Assembly (NCBI GenBank): GCA_011526585.1
Contig: WYBB01000094.1
Coordinates: 1 to 64,000, forward strand
Origin: Deltaproteobacteria bacterium
Lineage (GTDB): Bacteria; Myxococcota_A; UBA9042; PHBI01
Direction of reading: 5' to 3'
Length of the DNA stretch: 64,000 bases
The translations under genes were made by a program, and so were the position numbers. Shown piece by piece: positions 37,332 through 46,545 of this stretch. The notes beneath the pieces are model-generated. The model was given only the letters and a program-made list of their open reading frames with translations, did not search any database and had not been told where the DNA came from. How positions within the stretch are numbered: the first letter of the stretch is position 1; every line of letters begins with the position of its first letter.

Positions 37332-38921
37332 ATGCACGCTTCCACGCCCCGCCCGTCGCAGCTCCTCACGCACCCGCTCTGGCTCGCCGCCCTCGCCGTG
37401 CTCGTCATCAACGATCACCTGCTCAAGGGCGCCGGCCTGCTGCCGACCGCGCTCACCGGCAAGCTCTCCGACGTCGCGGGTCTCGTCGTCGCGCCCGCCC
37501 TCCTGGCGACCCTCCTCCGTCTCACCACGCAGCGCGCGCTCTTCGCCGCGCACCTCGCCATCGGCCTCGTCTTCTCCGCCATCAACCTCTCGCCCGCAGC
37601 GGCCGGCGCCTTCGAGTCCCTCATGGCGCTCGGCCCCTTGCCCTGGCACATCACCGTCGACCCGACCGACCTCCTCACGCTCCCGGCGCTCGCCCTCTCC
37701 TGGCGCCTGCTCACGCGCCCGCGCCACGCCCGCGCCGTCAGACTCGCGCCGCGCCTGCGCCGCCCGCTGACCACCCTCGCGCTCAGCGCCGGTCTCACCG
37801 CCTCCGTCGCCACCTCGCCGCCCCCCGAGGAGCCCTTCTTCGCCTCCGTCGAGGCCGACCTCTTCATCGCCGCCGCCTCCGACGACACGCTCATCCTGCG
37901 CATGCGCCCGCTCCGCGAAGGCGTCGTCGTCGACTGCGCCGCCGCCGCACGCGACCCCTCCGCGTCCTTGTCCCGCGCCCTCTTCGACGACGCCCGCGCC
38001 TGGCGCGTCGAGCCCGAGCGCGCGGTCGTCGCCCACCCCGACGGCCTCACCCCGACGACCGGCGACTGCCACGCCGTGCTCGTCGACGGCACCCTGCACC
38101 GCGGCCGCATCACCAGCGCGACCACCGCCGCCGGCCAGCCGATCCCGATGGTGCTCCTCTTCTGGACCTCCGCCGAGCTCCCGCCGGTCCCGCTGACCCC
38201 GACCCCCGACGAGCTCCCCCGCGAGCGCCTCGTGCGCATCGCCCGCACCCCCGCCGGCGCCCGCTGGGAGCCGCACGCCACCCTCTTCCCCGCCCCGCCC
38301 GAGACCCCGCCGACGCCGCTCCCCGGCTGCGAGCCCGCCCCTGCCGGCGGCTTCATCGACTGGCAGGACCCGCCGCCCGACGGCCCGCGCACGCTCGCCG
38401 CGATCACCTCCGCGCCCGACGGCTGCCACCGCCTCACCTTCGACAACACCCAGACCTGGTACCTCTGCACCGGCACGTCGTACTTCCCGTTCGCGCCCGG
38501 CGATCCGCTCCACGTGAGCCGCCAGTCCACCGGCCAGTCCTTCCGCCAGGTCGACGGCCTCCAGCTCCTCGGCACCGCCTCGGCCGAAGGCAAGCGCCTC
38601 GTCCTCGCGCGCGGCCCCGACCTCGTCCCCTTCGGGCGCGGCGACGTCGCCGCCGGCGACCTGCCCGAATGTCGCCCCACCGCCGGCCCCTGCGGCAACC
38701 TCGTCATCCCCCAGGAGATCATCCTCCAGGGGCTCGGCGACCGCATCACGCTCCTCTCCGGCGACAGCGTCGCGCTCGAGACCGGCACGCTCGTCGTGCA
38801 TCGCGCCGAGCGCATCCCCATCGGCGATACCGCCTGCATGCCGACACACACCGATCCGCTGCACGGCTACGACTACGCCTTCGAGTCCGTCTTCCTCTCG
38901 CCTTCACCCACCGCGGAGTGA
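37332..38921 (+). CDS. Membrane-anchored protein behind a sigma-54 promoter
   Basis: A 529-residue protein. Residues about 10-150 hold four or five membrane helices with the conserved-looking segment NDHLLKGAGLLPTALTGKLS followed by DVAGLVVAP. Residues about 160-529 are an extracytoplasmic part with several paired Cys (DCAA, GPCGNL, DTACMPT) and mostly beta structure; no family recognised. The sigma-54 promoter at 37302 drives it. It ends eight bases before a von Willebrand A lipoprotein gene, so they form an operon. An upstream ATG at 37320 is possible, but 37332 fits better. Confidence 0.65.
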   Translation: MHASTPRPSQLLTHPLWLAALAVLVINDHLLKGAGLLPTALTGKLSDVAGLVVAPALLATLLRLTTQRALFAAHLAIGLVFSAINLSPAAAGAFESLMALGPLPWHITVDPTDLLTLPALALSWRLLTRPRHARAVRLAPRLRRPLTTLALSAGLTASVATSPPPEEPFFASVEADLFIAAASDDTLILRMRPLREGVVVDCAAAARDPSASLSRALFDDARAWRVEPERAVVAHPDGLTPTTGDCHAVLVDGTLHRGRITSATTAAGQPIPMVLLFWTSAELPPVPLTPTPDELPRERLVRIARTPAGARWEPHATLFPAPPETPPTPLPGCEPAPAGGFIDWQDPPPDGPRTLAAITSAPDGCHRLTFDNTQTWYLCTGTSYFPFAPGDPLHVSRQSTGQSFRQVDGLQLLGTASAEGKRLVLARGPDLVPFGRGDVAAGDLPECRPTAGPCGNLVIPQEIILQGLGDRITLLSGDSVALETGTLVVHRAERIPIGDTACMPTHTDPLHGYDYAFESVFLSPSPTAE

Positions 38922-38929
38922 ACCCGACC

Positions 38930-40510
38930 ATGCGACCCTCTCTCATCCGCTCGCTCCCCGCGCCCTTTGCGCTCCTCCCACTCCTCGCGCTCCTCCCCCT
39001 CGCCGCCTGCGGCGCCGACGCCGACTCCGCCGGCTCCACCTCGGCGCCCGGCGGCGTCGGCCTCGGCCAGGGAGGCGCCCAGGACTTCGGCCTCTTCCGC
39101 CAGATCCTCGAGGCCGGTGAGATCCCGCACCCGGACACCCTCGACGAGATCGGCTTCTTCGCCGAGCACAAGCTCGACTACCCGCCCGCCGACTGCGGCG
39201 AGGACGTCTGCATGCACGCCCTCGGCGGCGCCATGGGCAACATGATCACCGGCTCGACCTGCACCGTCGTGCAGCTCGGTCTCAACACCCCGATCGACCC
39301 CGCCACCCTCGAGCGCCCGCCGCTCGATCTCGTGCTCGCCATCGACGTCAGCGGCTCGATGTCCGGCGGCCCCCTCGACGCCGTCAAGGCCGGGCTCACC
39401 CGCATGCTCGACCACCTCGAGCCCGGCGACCGCCTCACGCTCGTCACCTACAGCGACCGCGCCGAGGTCCGCGTCACCGCCCTCGATCCCATCGCCGATC
39501 GCAACGCCCTCGAGATCGCCATCGCCGACCTCGCCCCCCGCGGCGCGACCAATATCTACGACGGCCTCTTCGTCGCCTACGAGCACGCCGCCGCCGCCGT
39601 CCTCGCCGAGCGCGAGACCCGTGTCGTGCTGCTCTCCGACGGCGAGGCGACCGCCGGCCTCACCACCCCTGCGCGCATGCACGCCCTGGCCGAAGCCTAC
39701 GCCCGCCAGGGCATCGGGCTGACCACCATCGGCGTCGGCGAGTCCTTCGACGTCGAGGTCATGCGCGGCCTCGCCGAGGTCGGCGCCGGCAACTTCTACT
39801 TCCTCGAGGATCCGGCCGCCGCGCGCGAGGTCTTCACCGAGGAGGTGCAGACCTTCCTCCACCCCGTCGCGCTCGACGTCGAGATCGCCTTCGTCACCGG
39901 CCCCGCCTACACCGCGCGCCGCGTCTACGGCACCCGCCGCTTCGAAGGCGGCCAGACCGGCGGCCTCATCCGGATCCCGGCCCTCTTCCTCGCCGGCCGC
40001 ACCTCCGCCGCCGACCCGATCGAAGGCGGCCGTCGCGGCGGCGGCGGCGCCATCCTCGTCGAGCTCCTGCCGCGCTCGCCGTCCGCGCTCGCCCCGCTCC
40101 AGCTCACCGGCGACGAGCTCGCCGAGGTCGGCCAGGTCACCATCCGCTGGACCGACCCGCGCACCGGCCAGCGCCGCCACACCACGACCACCATCACCGC
40201 CCCGCACGACCCCAACGCCCCGCCCGCCGACGGCTGGTTCACCAGCGCCACCGTCGAGAAGGGCTTCGTCATGCTCAATATCTACGCAGGCTTCCAGCTC
40301 GCCGCCCAGCTCGCGCTCGACGCCGATCCCGGCGCCGCCATCGGCGTCCTGACCTCGCTCGAGGCCGAGGTCTCCGACTGGCTCGCCGACCACCCCGATC
40401 CCGACATCGCCGACGACCTCACCTACGTCGAGCTCTTCATCGAAAACCTCCAGTCCGCGCTGGTCACGACGCCGATCGCGACACCCCCCGAGCCCTGGCC
40501 CGCCGACTGA
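38930..40510 (+). CDS. von Willebrand factor A domain lipoprotein (YfbK-like)
   Basis: A 526-residue lipoprotein: lipobox LLPLAAC, Cys30, then a Gly/Ser linker. An N-terminal segment with FGLFRQILEAGEIPHPD is like the YfbK-type domain that precedes von Willebrand domains. The VWA domain begins at about residue 130: LVLAIDVSGSMSGGPLDAV carries the metal-ion site (Asp139, Ser141, Ser143); GATNIYDGL and LLSDGEATAGL complete it. The C-terminal third is a conserved companion domain. Such proteins bind other proteins through a metal ion; the partner is unknown. Co-transcribed with the sigma-54-driven membrane protein 8 bases upstream. Confidence 0.85.
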   Translation: MRPSLIRSLPAPFALLPLLALLPLAACGADADSAGSTSAPGGVGLGQGGAQDFGLFRQILEAGEIPHPDTLDEIGFFAEHKLDYPPADCGEDVCMHALGGAMGNMITGSTCTVVQLGLNTPIDPATLERPPLDLVLAIDVSGSMSGGPLDAVKAGLTRMLDHLEPGDRLTLVTYSDRAEVRVTALDPIADRNALEIAIADLAPRGATNIYDGLFVAYEHAAAAVLAERETRVVLLSDGEATAGLTTPARMHALAEAYARQGIGLTTIGVGESFDVEVMRGLAEVGAGNFYFLEDPAAAREVFTEEVQTFLHPVALDVEIAFVTGPAYTARRVYGTRRFEGGQTGGLIRIPALFLAGRTSAADPIEGGRRGGGGAILVELLPRSPSALAPLQLTGDELAEVGQVTIRWTDPRTGQRRHTTTTITAPHDPNAPPADGWFTSATVEKGFVMLNIYAGFQLAAQLALDADPGAAIGVLTSLEAEVSDWLADHPDPDIADDLTYVELFIENLQSALVTTPIATPPEPWPAD

Positions 40511-40559
40511 GTTCGCCGCTCCGACTCGCGGGGCCGGCGTTGCTTCGTTTGGTCGGTCG

Positions 40560-40633
40560 TGCGGCGTACTCGAGTACGCCTCCTCCCTCCCGGCGCTCGC
40601 GCCTTGGCCGCGCGAGTCTCGCTGGCGAACTCG
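40560..40633 (+). repeat. Dispersed 74-bp repeat, copy A
   Basis: Intergenic element containing the 18-bp perfect palindrome GGCGTACTCGAGTACGCC (40563-40580) and ending in GTCTCGCTGGCGAACTCG. Copy B lies inverted at 46854-46927; by hand about 61 of 74 positions match. It sits in the 201-base gap between the VWA gene and the short-chain dehydrogenase gene. Confidence 0.75.
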
Positions 40634-40711
40634 AGCTACAGGCCTTTGGGCCGCGGCTCTACCGTCCCAGCGTCCCTTGCCGCCCTCGCGCCCGCGTGCG
40701 ACACGTCCCGG

Positions 40712-41530
40712 ATGCGCCCCTTCGACAATCAGGTCGTGATCGTGACCGGCGCCTCGGCCGGCATCGGCGAGGCCGCCGCCCTCCGCTTCGCCCGCGCCGG
40801 CGCCCGCGTCGTGCTCGCCGCCCGCCGCCCCGAGCCGCTCGACGCGCTCGCCGGCCGCATCACCGCCGAAGGCGGCACCGCGCTCGCCGTGCCGACCGAC
40901 GTCGGCGACGACGCCCAGTGTGCCGCGCTCGTCCAGTCCACCCTCGAGCGCTTCGGCCGCGTCGACGTGCTCGTCAACAACGCCGGCCTGCACCACCGCG
41001 GCTTCTTCCAGCGCCACGACGCCGCCGCCTTCTCGGCCATGGTCGACGTCAACCTGCGCGGCCCGGTCGTGCTCTCCCGCCTCGTGCTCGACCCGATGCT
41101 CGCCGCCGGCCGCGGCACCATCGTCAACGTCGCCTCGCTCGCCGGCTGCGTGCCGCTGCCCGAGGCCGCCGTCTACTCCGCCACCAAGTTCGGTCTGCGC
41201 GCCTTCTCGCGCGCGCTCGCCGAAGAGCTCCGCGACCGCAACGTCCGCGTCGCCCTCGTCTCACCCGGCCCGGTCTCGACCGCCTTCATCCTCGAAGACC
41301 TCCACGAGGTGAGCCCCATCACCTTGTCCCAACCGATGAGCACCGCCGACGAGGTTGCGCACGCCATCGTGCGCTCGGCCGCCGACGGCCGCCTCGAGCG
41401 CCTCATGCCGCCGGCCTCGGGCGCGCTGGCCACGCTCGCCTACCTGTGGCCCGGCCTCGCGCGCCGCCTGCGACCGATCATGGCCCGCCGCGGCGAGCGC
41501 GCCAAGGCCCGCCTGATGCGCTCGCGCTGA
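40712..41530 (+). CDS. Short-chain dehydrogenase/reductase
   Basis: A 272-residue NAD(P)-dependent oxidoreductase of the classical SDR family. The cofactor motif is TGASAGIG (about residues 11-18), with LAARR suggesting NADP; NNAG is near residue 88; the catalytic Ser is in NVASLAG, and YSATK holds Tyr and Lys. A Lys/Arg-rich C-terminal tail with a hydrophobic segment (LATLAYLWPGLARRL) may touch a membrane, as in some lipid-linked reductases. Substrate unknown. Follows the dispersed repeat and is divergent-independent of the VWA operon; convergent with the hybrid kinase (stop 41546). Confidence 0.88.
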   Translation: MRPFDNQVVIVTGASAGIGEAAALRFARAGARVVLAARRPEPLDALAGRITAEGGTALAVPTDVGDDAQCAALVQSTLERFGRVDVLVNNAGLHHRGFFQRHDAAAFSAMVDVNLRGPVVLSRLVLDPMLAAGRGTIVNVASLAGCVPLPEAAVYSATKFGLRAFSRALAEELRDRNVRVALVSPGPVSTAFILEDLHEVSPITLSQPMSTADEVAHAIVRSAADGRLERLMPPASGALATLAYLWPGLARRLRPIMARRGERAKARLMRSR

Positions 41531-41545
41531 CGTCCTCCCGCCCGC

Positions 41546-43528
41546 TCACGCCGGCTTGGCGCCGAGCACCTCGCGCAGCTTGCGCAAGAGCGCGTCGGGC
41601 ACCAGCGGCTTCTGCAGGAAGGCCAGCTCGTCGTCGAGCAGCCCGTGCCGCACGATCGCGTCATCGGTGTAGCCGGACATGCACAGGATCTTGATCTCGG
41701 GTCGCATCGCTCGCGCGCGCCGCGCCAGCTCCGGGCCCCCCATGCCCGGCATCACGATGTCGGTCAGCAGCAGATCGATCGGCTCCGCGTGGTCCGCGAT
41801 CAGGGCCAGCGCCTCCTCGGCGCCGCGCGCCTCCAGCACGCGGTAGCCGTTGCGCCGCATGATCCCCCGGGCCACCTTGCGCAGCGCGTCGTCGTCCTCG
41901 ACCAGCAGCACCTGCTCTTCGCCTCGCAGATCGGCGATGAGCCCCGGCGCGCGCCGCGCGGTCACCGGCTTGTCGACCCGCGGGAAGAGCACCTTGAAGG
42001 TCGTGCCCAGGCCGACCTCGCTGTACACCCAGATCGTGCCGCCCGCCTGGCGCACGATCCCGAAGACCGTCGACAGGCCGAGCCCGGTGCCGCGCCCCGG
42101 CTCCTTGGTCGTGAAGAAGGGCTCGAAGATCTGCTGCATCGTCACCTGGTCCATGCCGGTGCCGGTGTCGCTCACCGTCAGCCGCACGTGCGGCCCGGCC
42201 TTCACTCCGAGATGGCCCTCCGCGAACTCCTCGTCGAGCCAGACGTTCGAGGTCTCGATCGTCAGCGACCCACCGCGCGGCATCGCGTCGCGCGCGTTCA
42301 CGACCAGGTTCATCACCACCTGCTCGAGCGCCGTCGGATCGATCAGGACCCGCCCGAGCTCCGGCGTGAGCGTCGTCACCAGCGCGATGTCCTCGCCCAG
42401 GATCCGCCGATACATGCGCTCGAGCCGCGTGACCACCGCGTTCAGATCGACCACGCGCGGCTCGACCACCTGGCGCCGCGAAAAAGCCAGCAGCTGGTGC
42501 GTCAGCTCCGACGCGCGTCGCCCCGCGTTGCAGATCTCGAGCAGGTCCTGTCCGAGCTCCGAGCCCTCGCCGACGTCGTCGAGCACCATGCTCGCGTAGC
42601 TCAGGATCACCGACAGGATGTTGTTGAAGTCGTGCGCCACCCCACCGGCCAGGCGCCCGACCGCCTCCATCTTCTGCGCCTGTCGGAGCTGCTGGTCGCT
42701 GCGCGCCAGCGCCTCCTCGGCCTGCCGCAGCCGCGTGAGGTCGCGCAGGTGCAGCACGATCCCGTCGACCGCCGCGTCGTCGCGCTGGTTGATCGCGATC
42801 ATGCGCACGAGGCGCCTCATGCCGTCGCTCGCCGTCATGCGCAGCTCGTGTGCCTCGCTGCGCCCCGGCTCGAGCGCGACCCGCGCCAGGACCTCGCGCG
42901 CCTTCTCCGCCTCCTCGCGCTCGAGGAGCTCGCACAACGAGACGCCGACCAGCGCGTGCGGCGCCCTGCCGAAGAGCGCCTGCGACGCCGGGCTGGCATA
43001 GCGGATCGCGCCTTCGGGCCCGAGCACGCAGACCGCGTCGGCGCTCTTCTCGACCAGCGCCCGGAAGCGCGCCGCCTGCATCCCGAGCTCCGACTCGATC
43101 CGTCGCTGCGCCTGCCGCTCACGGGCCAGCCGTTGCTCGCGAGCGATCACCGTCTCCAGCCGCACGTGATCATCGAGGTCGACCCAATCGCTCGCCCCCG
43201 CGCGCGTGGCCGCCACCGCGACGTCGCGCCCGTGCTCGTCCGTCAGCACGACGAAGGGGATCGAGGGATCCGCCCGGCGCGCGGCCCTGAGCGCTCGCAG
43301 CGCCCCCGCGGCGCGCGCATCCCCGCCTTCGGATCCCGCGCCGGCCACTCCGTAGAGCACGAGGTCCCCCCCCTCGTGCGCCACGCGCGCCTCGAGGGTC
43401 GCCTCGTCCGCGACGCGCTCACAGTTGACGTTGCACCCGAGGCCGACCAGGAGCCGCGCCACCTCGGCGTCGTCGCCGCCTTCCCCCTGACAGAGCAAGA
43501 CTCGCAACCCGCGGCTCACGGCGATCAC
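41546..43528 (-). CDS. PAS hybrid sensor histidine kinase/response regulator
   Basis: A 660-residue soluble hybrid kinase. Residues about 8-125 look like a receiver domain whose phosphorylation pocket is lost (the expected Asp position reads LVLYGV). A PAS domain covers about 155-270. The dimerisation helix has GRLAGGVAHDFNNIL (His299). The ATPase lobe has NARDAM, DTGTGM and GTGLGLSTVFGIV. The C-terminal receiver has LLLVEDDD-type VLLVEDDDAL and LLLTDIVMPGM (phospho-Asp590). No membrane helices. The GTG start at 43528 is used. No partner regulator adjacent; signal unknown. Confidence 0.92.
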   Translation of the reverse strand: MIAVSRGLRVLLCQGEGGDDAEVARLLVGLGCNVNCERVADEATLEARVAHEGGDLVLYGVAGAGSEGGDARAAGALRALRAARRADPSIPFVVLTDEHGRDVAVAATRAGASDWVDLDDHVRLETVIAREQRLARERQAQRRIESELGMQAARFRALVEKSADAVCVLGPEGAIRYASPASQALFGRAPHALVGVSLCELLEREEAEKAREVLARVALEPGRSEAHELRMTASDGMRRLVRMIAINQRDDAAVDGIVLHLRDLTRLRQAEEALARSDQQLRQAQKMEAVGRLAGGVAHDFNNILSVILSYASMVLDDVGEGSELGQDLLEICNAGRRASELTHQLLAFSRRQVVEPRVVDLNAVVTRLERMYRRILGEDIALVTTLTPELGRVLIDPTALEQVVMNLVVNARDAMPRGGSLTIETSNVWLDEEFAEGHLGVKAGPHVRLTVSDTGTGMDQVTMQQIFEPFFTTKEPGRGTGLGLSTVFGIVRQAGGTIWVYSEVGLGTTFKVLFPRVDKPVTARRAPGLIADLRGEEQVLLVEDDDALRKVARGIMRRNGYRVLEARGAEEALALIADHAEPIDLLLTDIVMPGMGGPELARRARAMRPEIKILCMSGYTDDAIVRHGLLDDELAFLQKPLVPDALLRKLREVLGAKPA

Positions 43529-43810
43529 CTCGCACCGTAAGGTGACACGCCTGCCGTAGCCATGTCCTGGGGGGGAGGGCTCACGTCACAGCCTTCGAAC
43601 GAGCGCCGGTCCGCAGGTCGTGTGGCGCCGTTCACGTCGATGATGGGGGAGTGACCCGGGCCGACCCGCCCGTGTCACCAGGCTATTCGGTAACCGTCAT
43701 CGTCGACTTGAGGCGAATGTGCAAATTCCTCGGGCGAGCGCGGCCGCCGCCCGGTCATGACGTATTCTCAAGATATGTTCCGCGCCGGCGCGTTGCCGGT
43801 CATCGCGGCG

Positions 43811-44401
43811 TCACCTGCGCGCGCCCACCGGCGGCGTGAGGTCGCGGTTCTTGCCGGTCGGGCCGCGCCGCCAGGCCGCATCGATCGCGCGCGGCGCTTC
43901 GCTCAGCGCGCGCGGCACGAGCGCGATCGGCCGCGCCAACGCGATCCCACCCGGTCCGGTGAGCGCCGGTCCCGGCGTGGCGATCCTGCGCTCGGGCGCG
44001 CTCCGGCCGAAGCGATAGCTCGCCGTCGCCTGCGCTCCCCAGCGCCGGGTCTCGGCGCGCACCGTCACGCGCAGGTCGCGCTCCGGCACGGCACCGGCCT
44101 CGAAGCGCAGCGTGCGCACGACGTTGCGCTGCTCGGCCTCGACGATCGGTCCCTTGAACGGCGCCGAGACCAGCTCGACGCCGGCCGGCAGGTCGAGCTC
44201 GACCTCCAGCGGCACCGCGTCTGGCATCACGCGCGCGATGGTGAGCACCAGCTCGAAGCGCTGGCCCGCTTGCACCTTCGCGGGCCCGTCGAGCGTCACG
44301 ATGAGCGGCGGATCGGTGTCGTGCTCGGTGTGCGCGATCTCGTGCCCGGGGTCGCCGAGCGCGGTCGCGACGAGGAAGAGGATGGGCAGGCTCAGGATCA
44401 T
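43811..44401 (-). CDS. Small secreted partner of the metallopeptidase (copy 2)
   Basis: A 196-residue protein with an N-terminal signal peptide (MILSLPILFLVATALG) and one beta-rich domain, related to the protein at 1212-1703 (shared PDAVPLEVEL versus PDAVPMTLRV, VTVRAETRRWGAQA versus VTAEARTSAWGAMA). It has an extra basic C-terminal tail of about 35 residues (RGPTGKNRDL). It starts 47 bases after the metallopeptidase stop on the same strand. Function unknown; the conserved pairing argues for a joint role with the peptidase. Confidence 0.75.
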   Translation of the reverse strand: MILSLPILFLVATALGDPGHEIAHTEHDTDPPLIVTLDGPAKVQAGQRFELVLTIARVMPDAVPLEVELDLPAGVELVSAPFKGPIVEAEQRNVVRTLRFEAGAVPERDLRVTVRAETRRWGAQATASYRFGRSAPERRIATPGPALTGPGGIALARPIALVPRALSEAPRAIDAAWRRGPTGKNRDLTPPVGARR

Positions 44402-44448
44402 GTCGTTACTCCCAGGGGTTCGCTGGTGGGGCTCGCTGCCGGTCGCCG

Positions 44449-46545
44449 TCAGTTGCAGATCGGTGCGCCGTCGATTGGATAGGGGTAGCTGAGGATCGAC
44501 TCGGCGACCGAGGCGTCCATGTCGATCCCGCGCTCGTCGCCGAGGCAGCGCAGCGCGTCGAGGTAGTCGGCGAACATCGGCACCGACATGCTCCACACCG
44601 GCGTGATGTTGACGATCTGGTGGTCTTGATCGAGCGACCAGGTGTGCCGCACGTAGCGGCGCGGGAACTGCGCCTGCGGGTTGTTCCGCTTGACGTTCAT
44701 GCGCGGCGTGGCGAGCGCGTCGAGGAAGAAGCGGCCCTCGATCTCGAGCGCGGGTTGCCGCGTCTGGTCGGCGGTCTGAGCGCGCGCGATGGCGTAGCTC
44801 ATCGCCGCGACCACGTTCTCGTCGATGCGCTGCAGGAGCGGGTCGTCCGCGAAGGGGTGGCCCTCGGCCTCGGCGGTCGGCAGGACCATCGCGCGGCCCG
44901 GGTAGCTCATCTCCTCGAGGTCGATCCAGAAGAAGGTGCCGCGGCGCTTGGCGAAGTAGCGCTCGTCGGCGCGCGCCAGCGACGAGAAGAAGGTCGCGAA
45001 GCCCTCCGACCAGGCCTGGCCGGGCAGCGTGGGCTGGCCGAGGAAGTGGCGGCCGCCCTCCTGCGGCGAGGTGCCGAAGCTGTCCATCACCCAGTGGCCG
45101 AGCTCGTGCGCGACGACCGCGTCCGACCAGTAGCCCTCGTCGTCGTCATGGCTCAACCAGATGCTCGCCGCGAAGCGCATTTCGCCGACCTTGGTCTCGT
45201 GGCGGCCCGAGCAGGCGCCGCACTCCCAGCCGACCTCGGGCTGCATCCAGACGACCAGCGGGTCGGCCTGGCGGCCGTAGATCTCGCCGGTGCTGTGGTA
45301 GACGTAGCGCATGTGATCGAAGACGCGCGCCATCTCCGAGTGTGCGCCCTCGTCGATCATGATCTCGCGCGAGCCGACGAGCTCGGTCAGCGGCACCGCG
45401 TAGCTCCACAGCTCGCTCTTGTCGCCGCGCGTGACGACGTCCGCCACGGCGCGCTGCCCGCCGCCCTCGAAGCGCGGGTTGGCGACGGCGATCCCGACCT
45501 TGCCGGCGTCGTCGAGCCCGACCAGCCAGACCACCACGCGGTCGTTCGGGTCGGGGTTGGCGGGCACGCGCAGGTCGAAGAAGCCGTCGGCCGAGGTCGT
45601 GGTCGCGTCGTAGACTTGGTAGCTGTCGGTGGCGGGGTTGTAGCGGTAGTTGACCAGGAGCGCCGAGCTGAGCCCGACGACGAAGGTGTCACCCCAATCG
45701 TTCATCGCGGCGTTGGCGGTGCGCGCCTCGTAGCGCACGACGCCGCTCACGGTCGGCGCGCCGGCGTCCGCCGGGCAGTGATCGCCGAAGGCGAAGGAGA
45801 CGCAGGCGCCCGCGCACGGCTTCTGCTGCCACAGGCCGTTATCGTCGCAGGCGAGCAGGGCGTCGCCGGCGCAGCGCGTCGCGCCGGGCGAGCACTCGCC
45901 GAGCGTGGGCATGCAGGTCGCGCTGAGCGTCGAGGTGTTGGTCGCGCAGATCTCGGTGGCCGAGCAGGTCTCCACCATCACCGCCGCGTTGAGCGTGCCG
46001 CCGCTCGGCGTGCAGCGCGCGATGCTCGCCTCGTCGAGGCAGGCGCCTTCGCTCGGGAACTCGCGGCAGGGATCGTCGCGGCGCGGCGAGCAGTCGCCGC
46101 AGTCGGTGCCGTAGGCGCAAGCCGAGGTCTCCGAGCCGAGGCCGCCGTCGTCGCAGACCCCGTCGTTGGCCCGGCCGCAGGTGTTGGCGCAGATCCCGGT
46201 GAAGCGGCACTCGGCGTCGCAGTCGTCGCCGGGATCGAGGTTGCCGTCATCGCACTCCTCGCTGCCGTCGCGGCGGCCGTCACCGCAGATCCCGACGACC
46301 TCCGGCGCGACCACGCACTGGCCGAGCTCACAGGTCGCGCCGAAGCCACAGAGGTTGCCCTCGTCGACCTGGCCGTCGCAGTCGTCGTCGGCGCCGTTGC
46401 AGCTCTCCTCGCGACCGGGGGTGGGCACGACCTGACATCCTTTAACGAAGGAGGGCTCCGGCTCGACGGGCGCGAACCACTCACATCCTCCCAGCGCTGC
46501 GAATGCGCAGGCCACGACGAGGCCTGACGAATATCCGCCACTCAT
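44449..46545 (-). CDS. Lipoprotein metallopeptidase with Cys-rich repeats (copy 2)
   Basis: A 698-residue exported protein. The lipobox ends ALGGC (Cys21). Then come a MopE-like metal-binding motif (CNGADDDCDGQVDEG, near residue 48), DUF4215-like repeats (CGDGRRDGSEECDDGN) and other paired-Cys motifs to about residue 265, a beta domain, and the peptidase domain with AHELGHW (His480, His484) and SEGFATF (Glu514), a gluzincin-type zinc site. The start ATG 46545 follows AGGGGGATG; an upstream in-frame Met at 46626 lacks a ribosome site. The C-terminal two thirds duplicate the protein at 1-1187. Probably a surface-attached peptidase. Confidence 0.85.
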   Translation of the reverse strand: MSGGYSSGLVVACAFAALGGCEWFAPVEPEPSFVKGCQVVPTPGREESCNGADDDCDGQVDEGNLCGFGATCELGQCVVAPEVVGICGDGRRDGSEECDDGNLDPGDDCDAECRFTGICANTCGRANDGVCDDGGLGSETSACAYGTDCGDCSPRRDDPCREFPSEGACLDEASIARCTPSGGTLNAAVMVETCSATEICATNTSTLSATCMPTLGECSPGATRCAGDALLACDDNGLWQQKPCAGACVSFAFGDHCPADAGAPTVSGVVRYEARTANAAMNDWGDTFVVGLSSALLVNYRYNPATDSYQVYDATTTSADGFFDLRVPANPDPNDRVVVWLVGLDDAGKVGIAVANPRFEGGGQRAVADVVTRGDKSELWSYAVPLTELVGSREIMIDEGAHSEMARVFDHMRYVYHSTGEIYGRQADPLVVWMQPEVGWECGACSGRHETKVGEMRFAASIWLSHDDDEGYWSDAVVAHELGHWVMDSFGTSPQEGGRHFLGQPTLPGQAWSEGFATFFSSLARADERYFAKRRGTFFWIDLEEMSYPGRAMVLPTAEAEGHPFADDPLLQRIDENVVAAMSYAIARAQTADQTRQPALEIEGRFFLDALATPRMNVKRNNPQAQFPRRYVRHTWSLDQDHQIVNITPVWSMSVPMFADYLDALRCLGDERGIDMDASVAESILSYPYPIDGAPICN

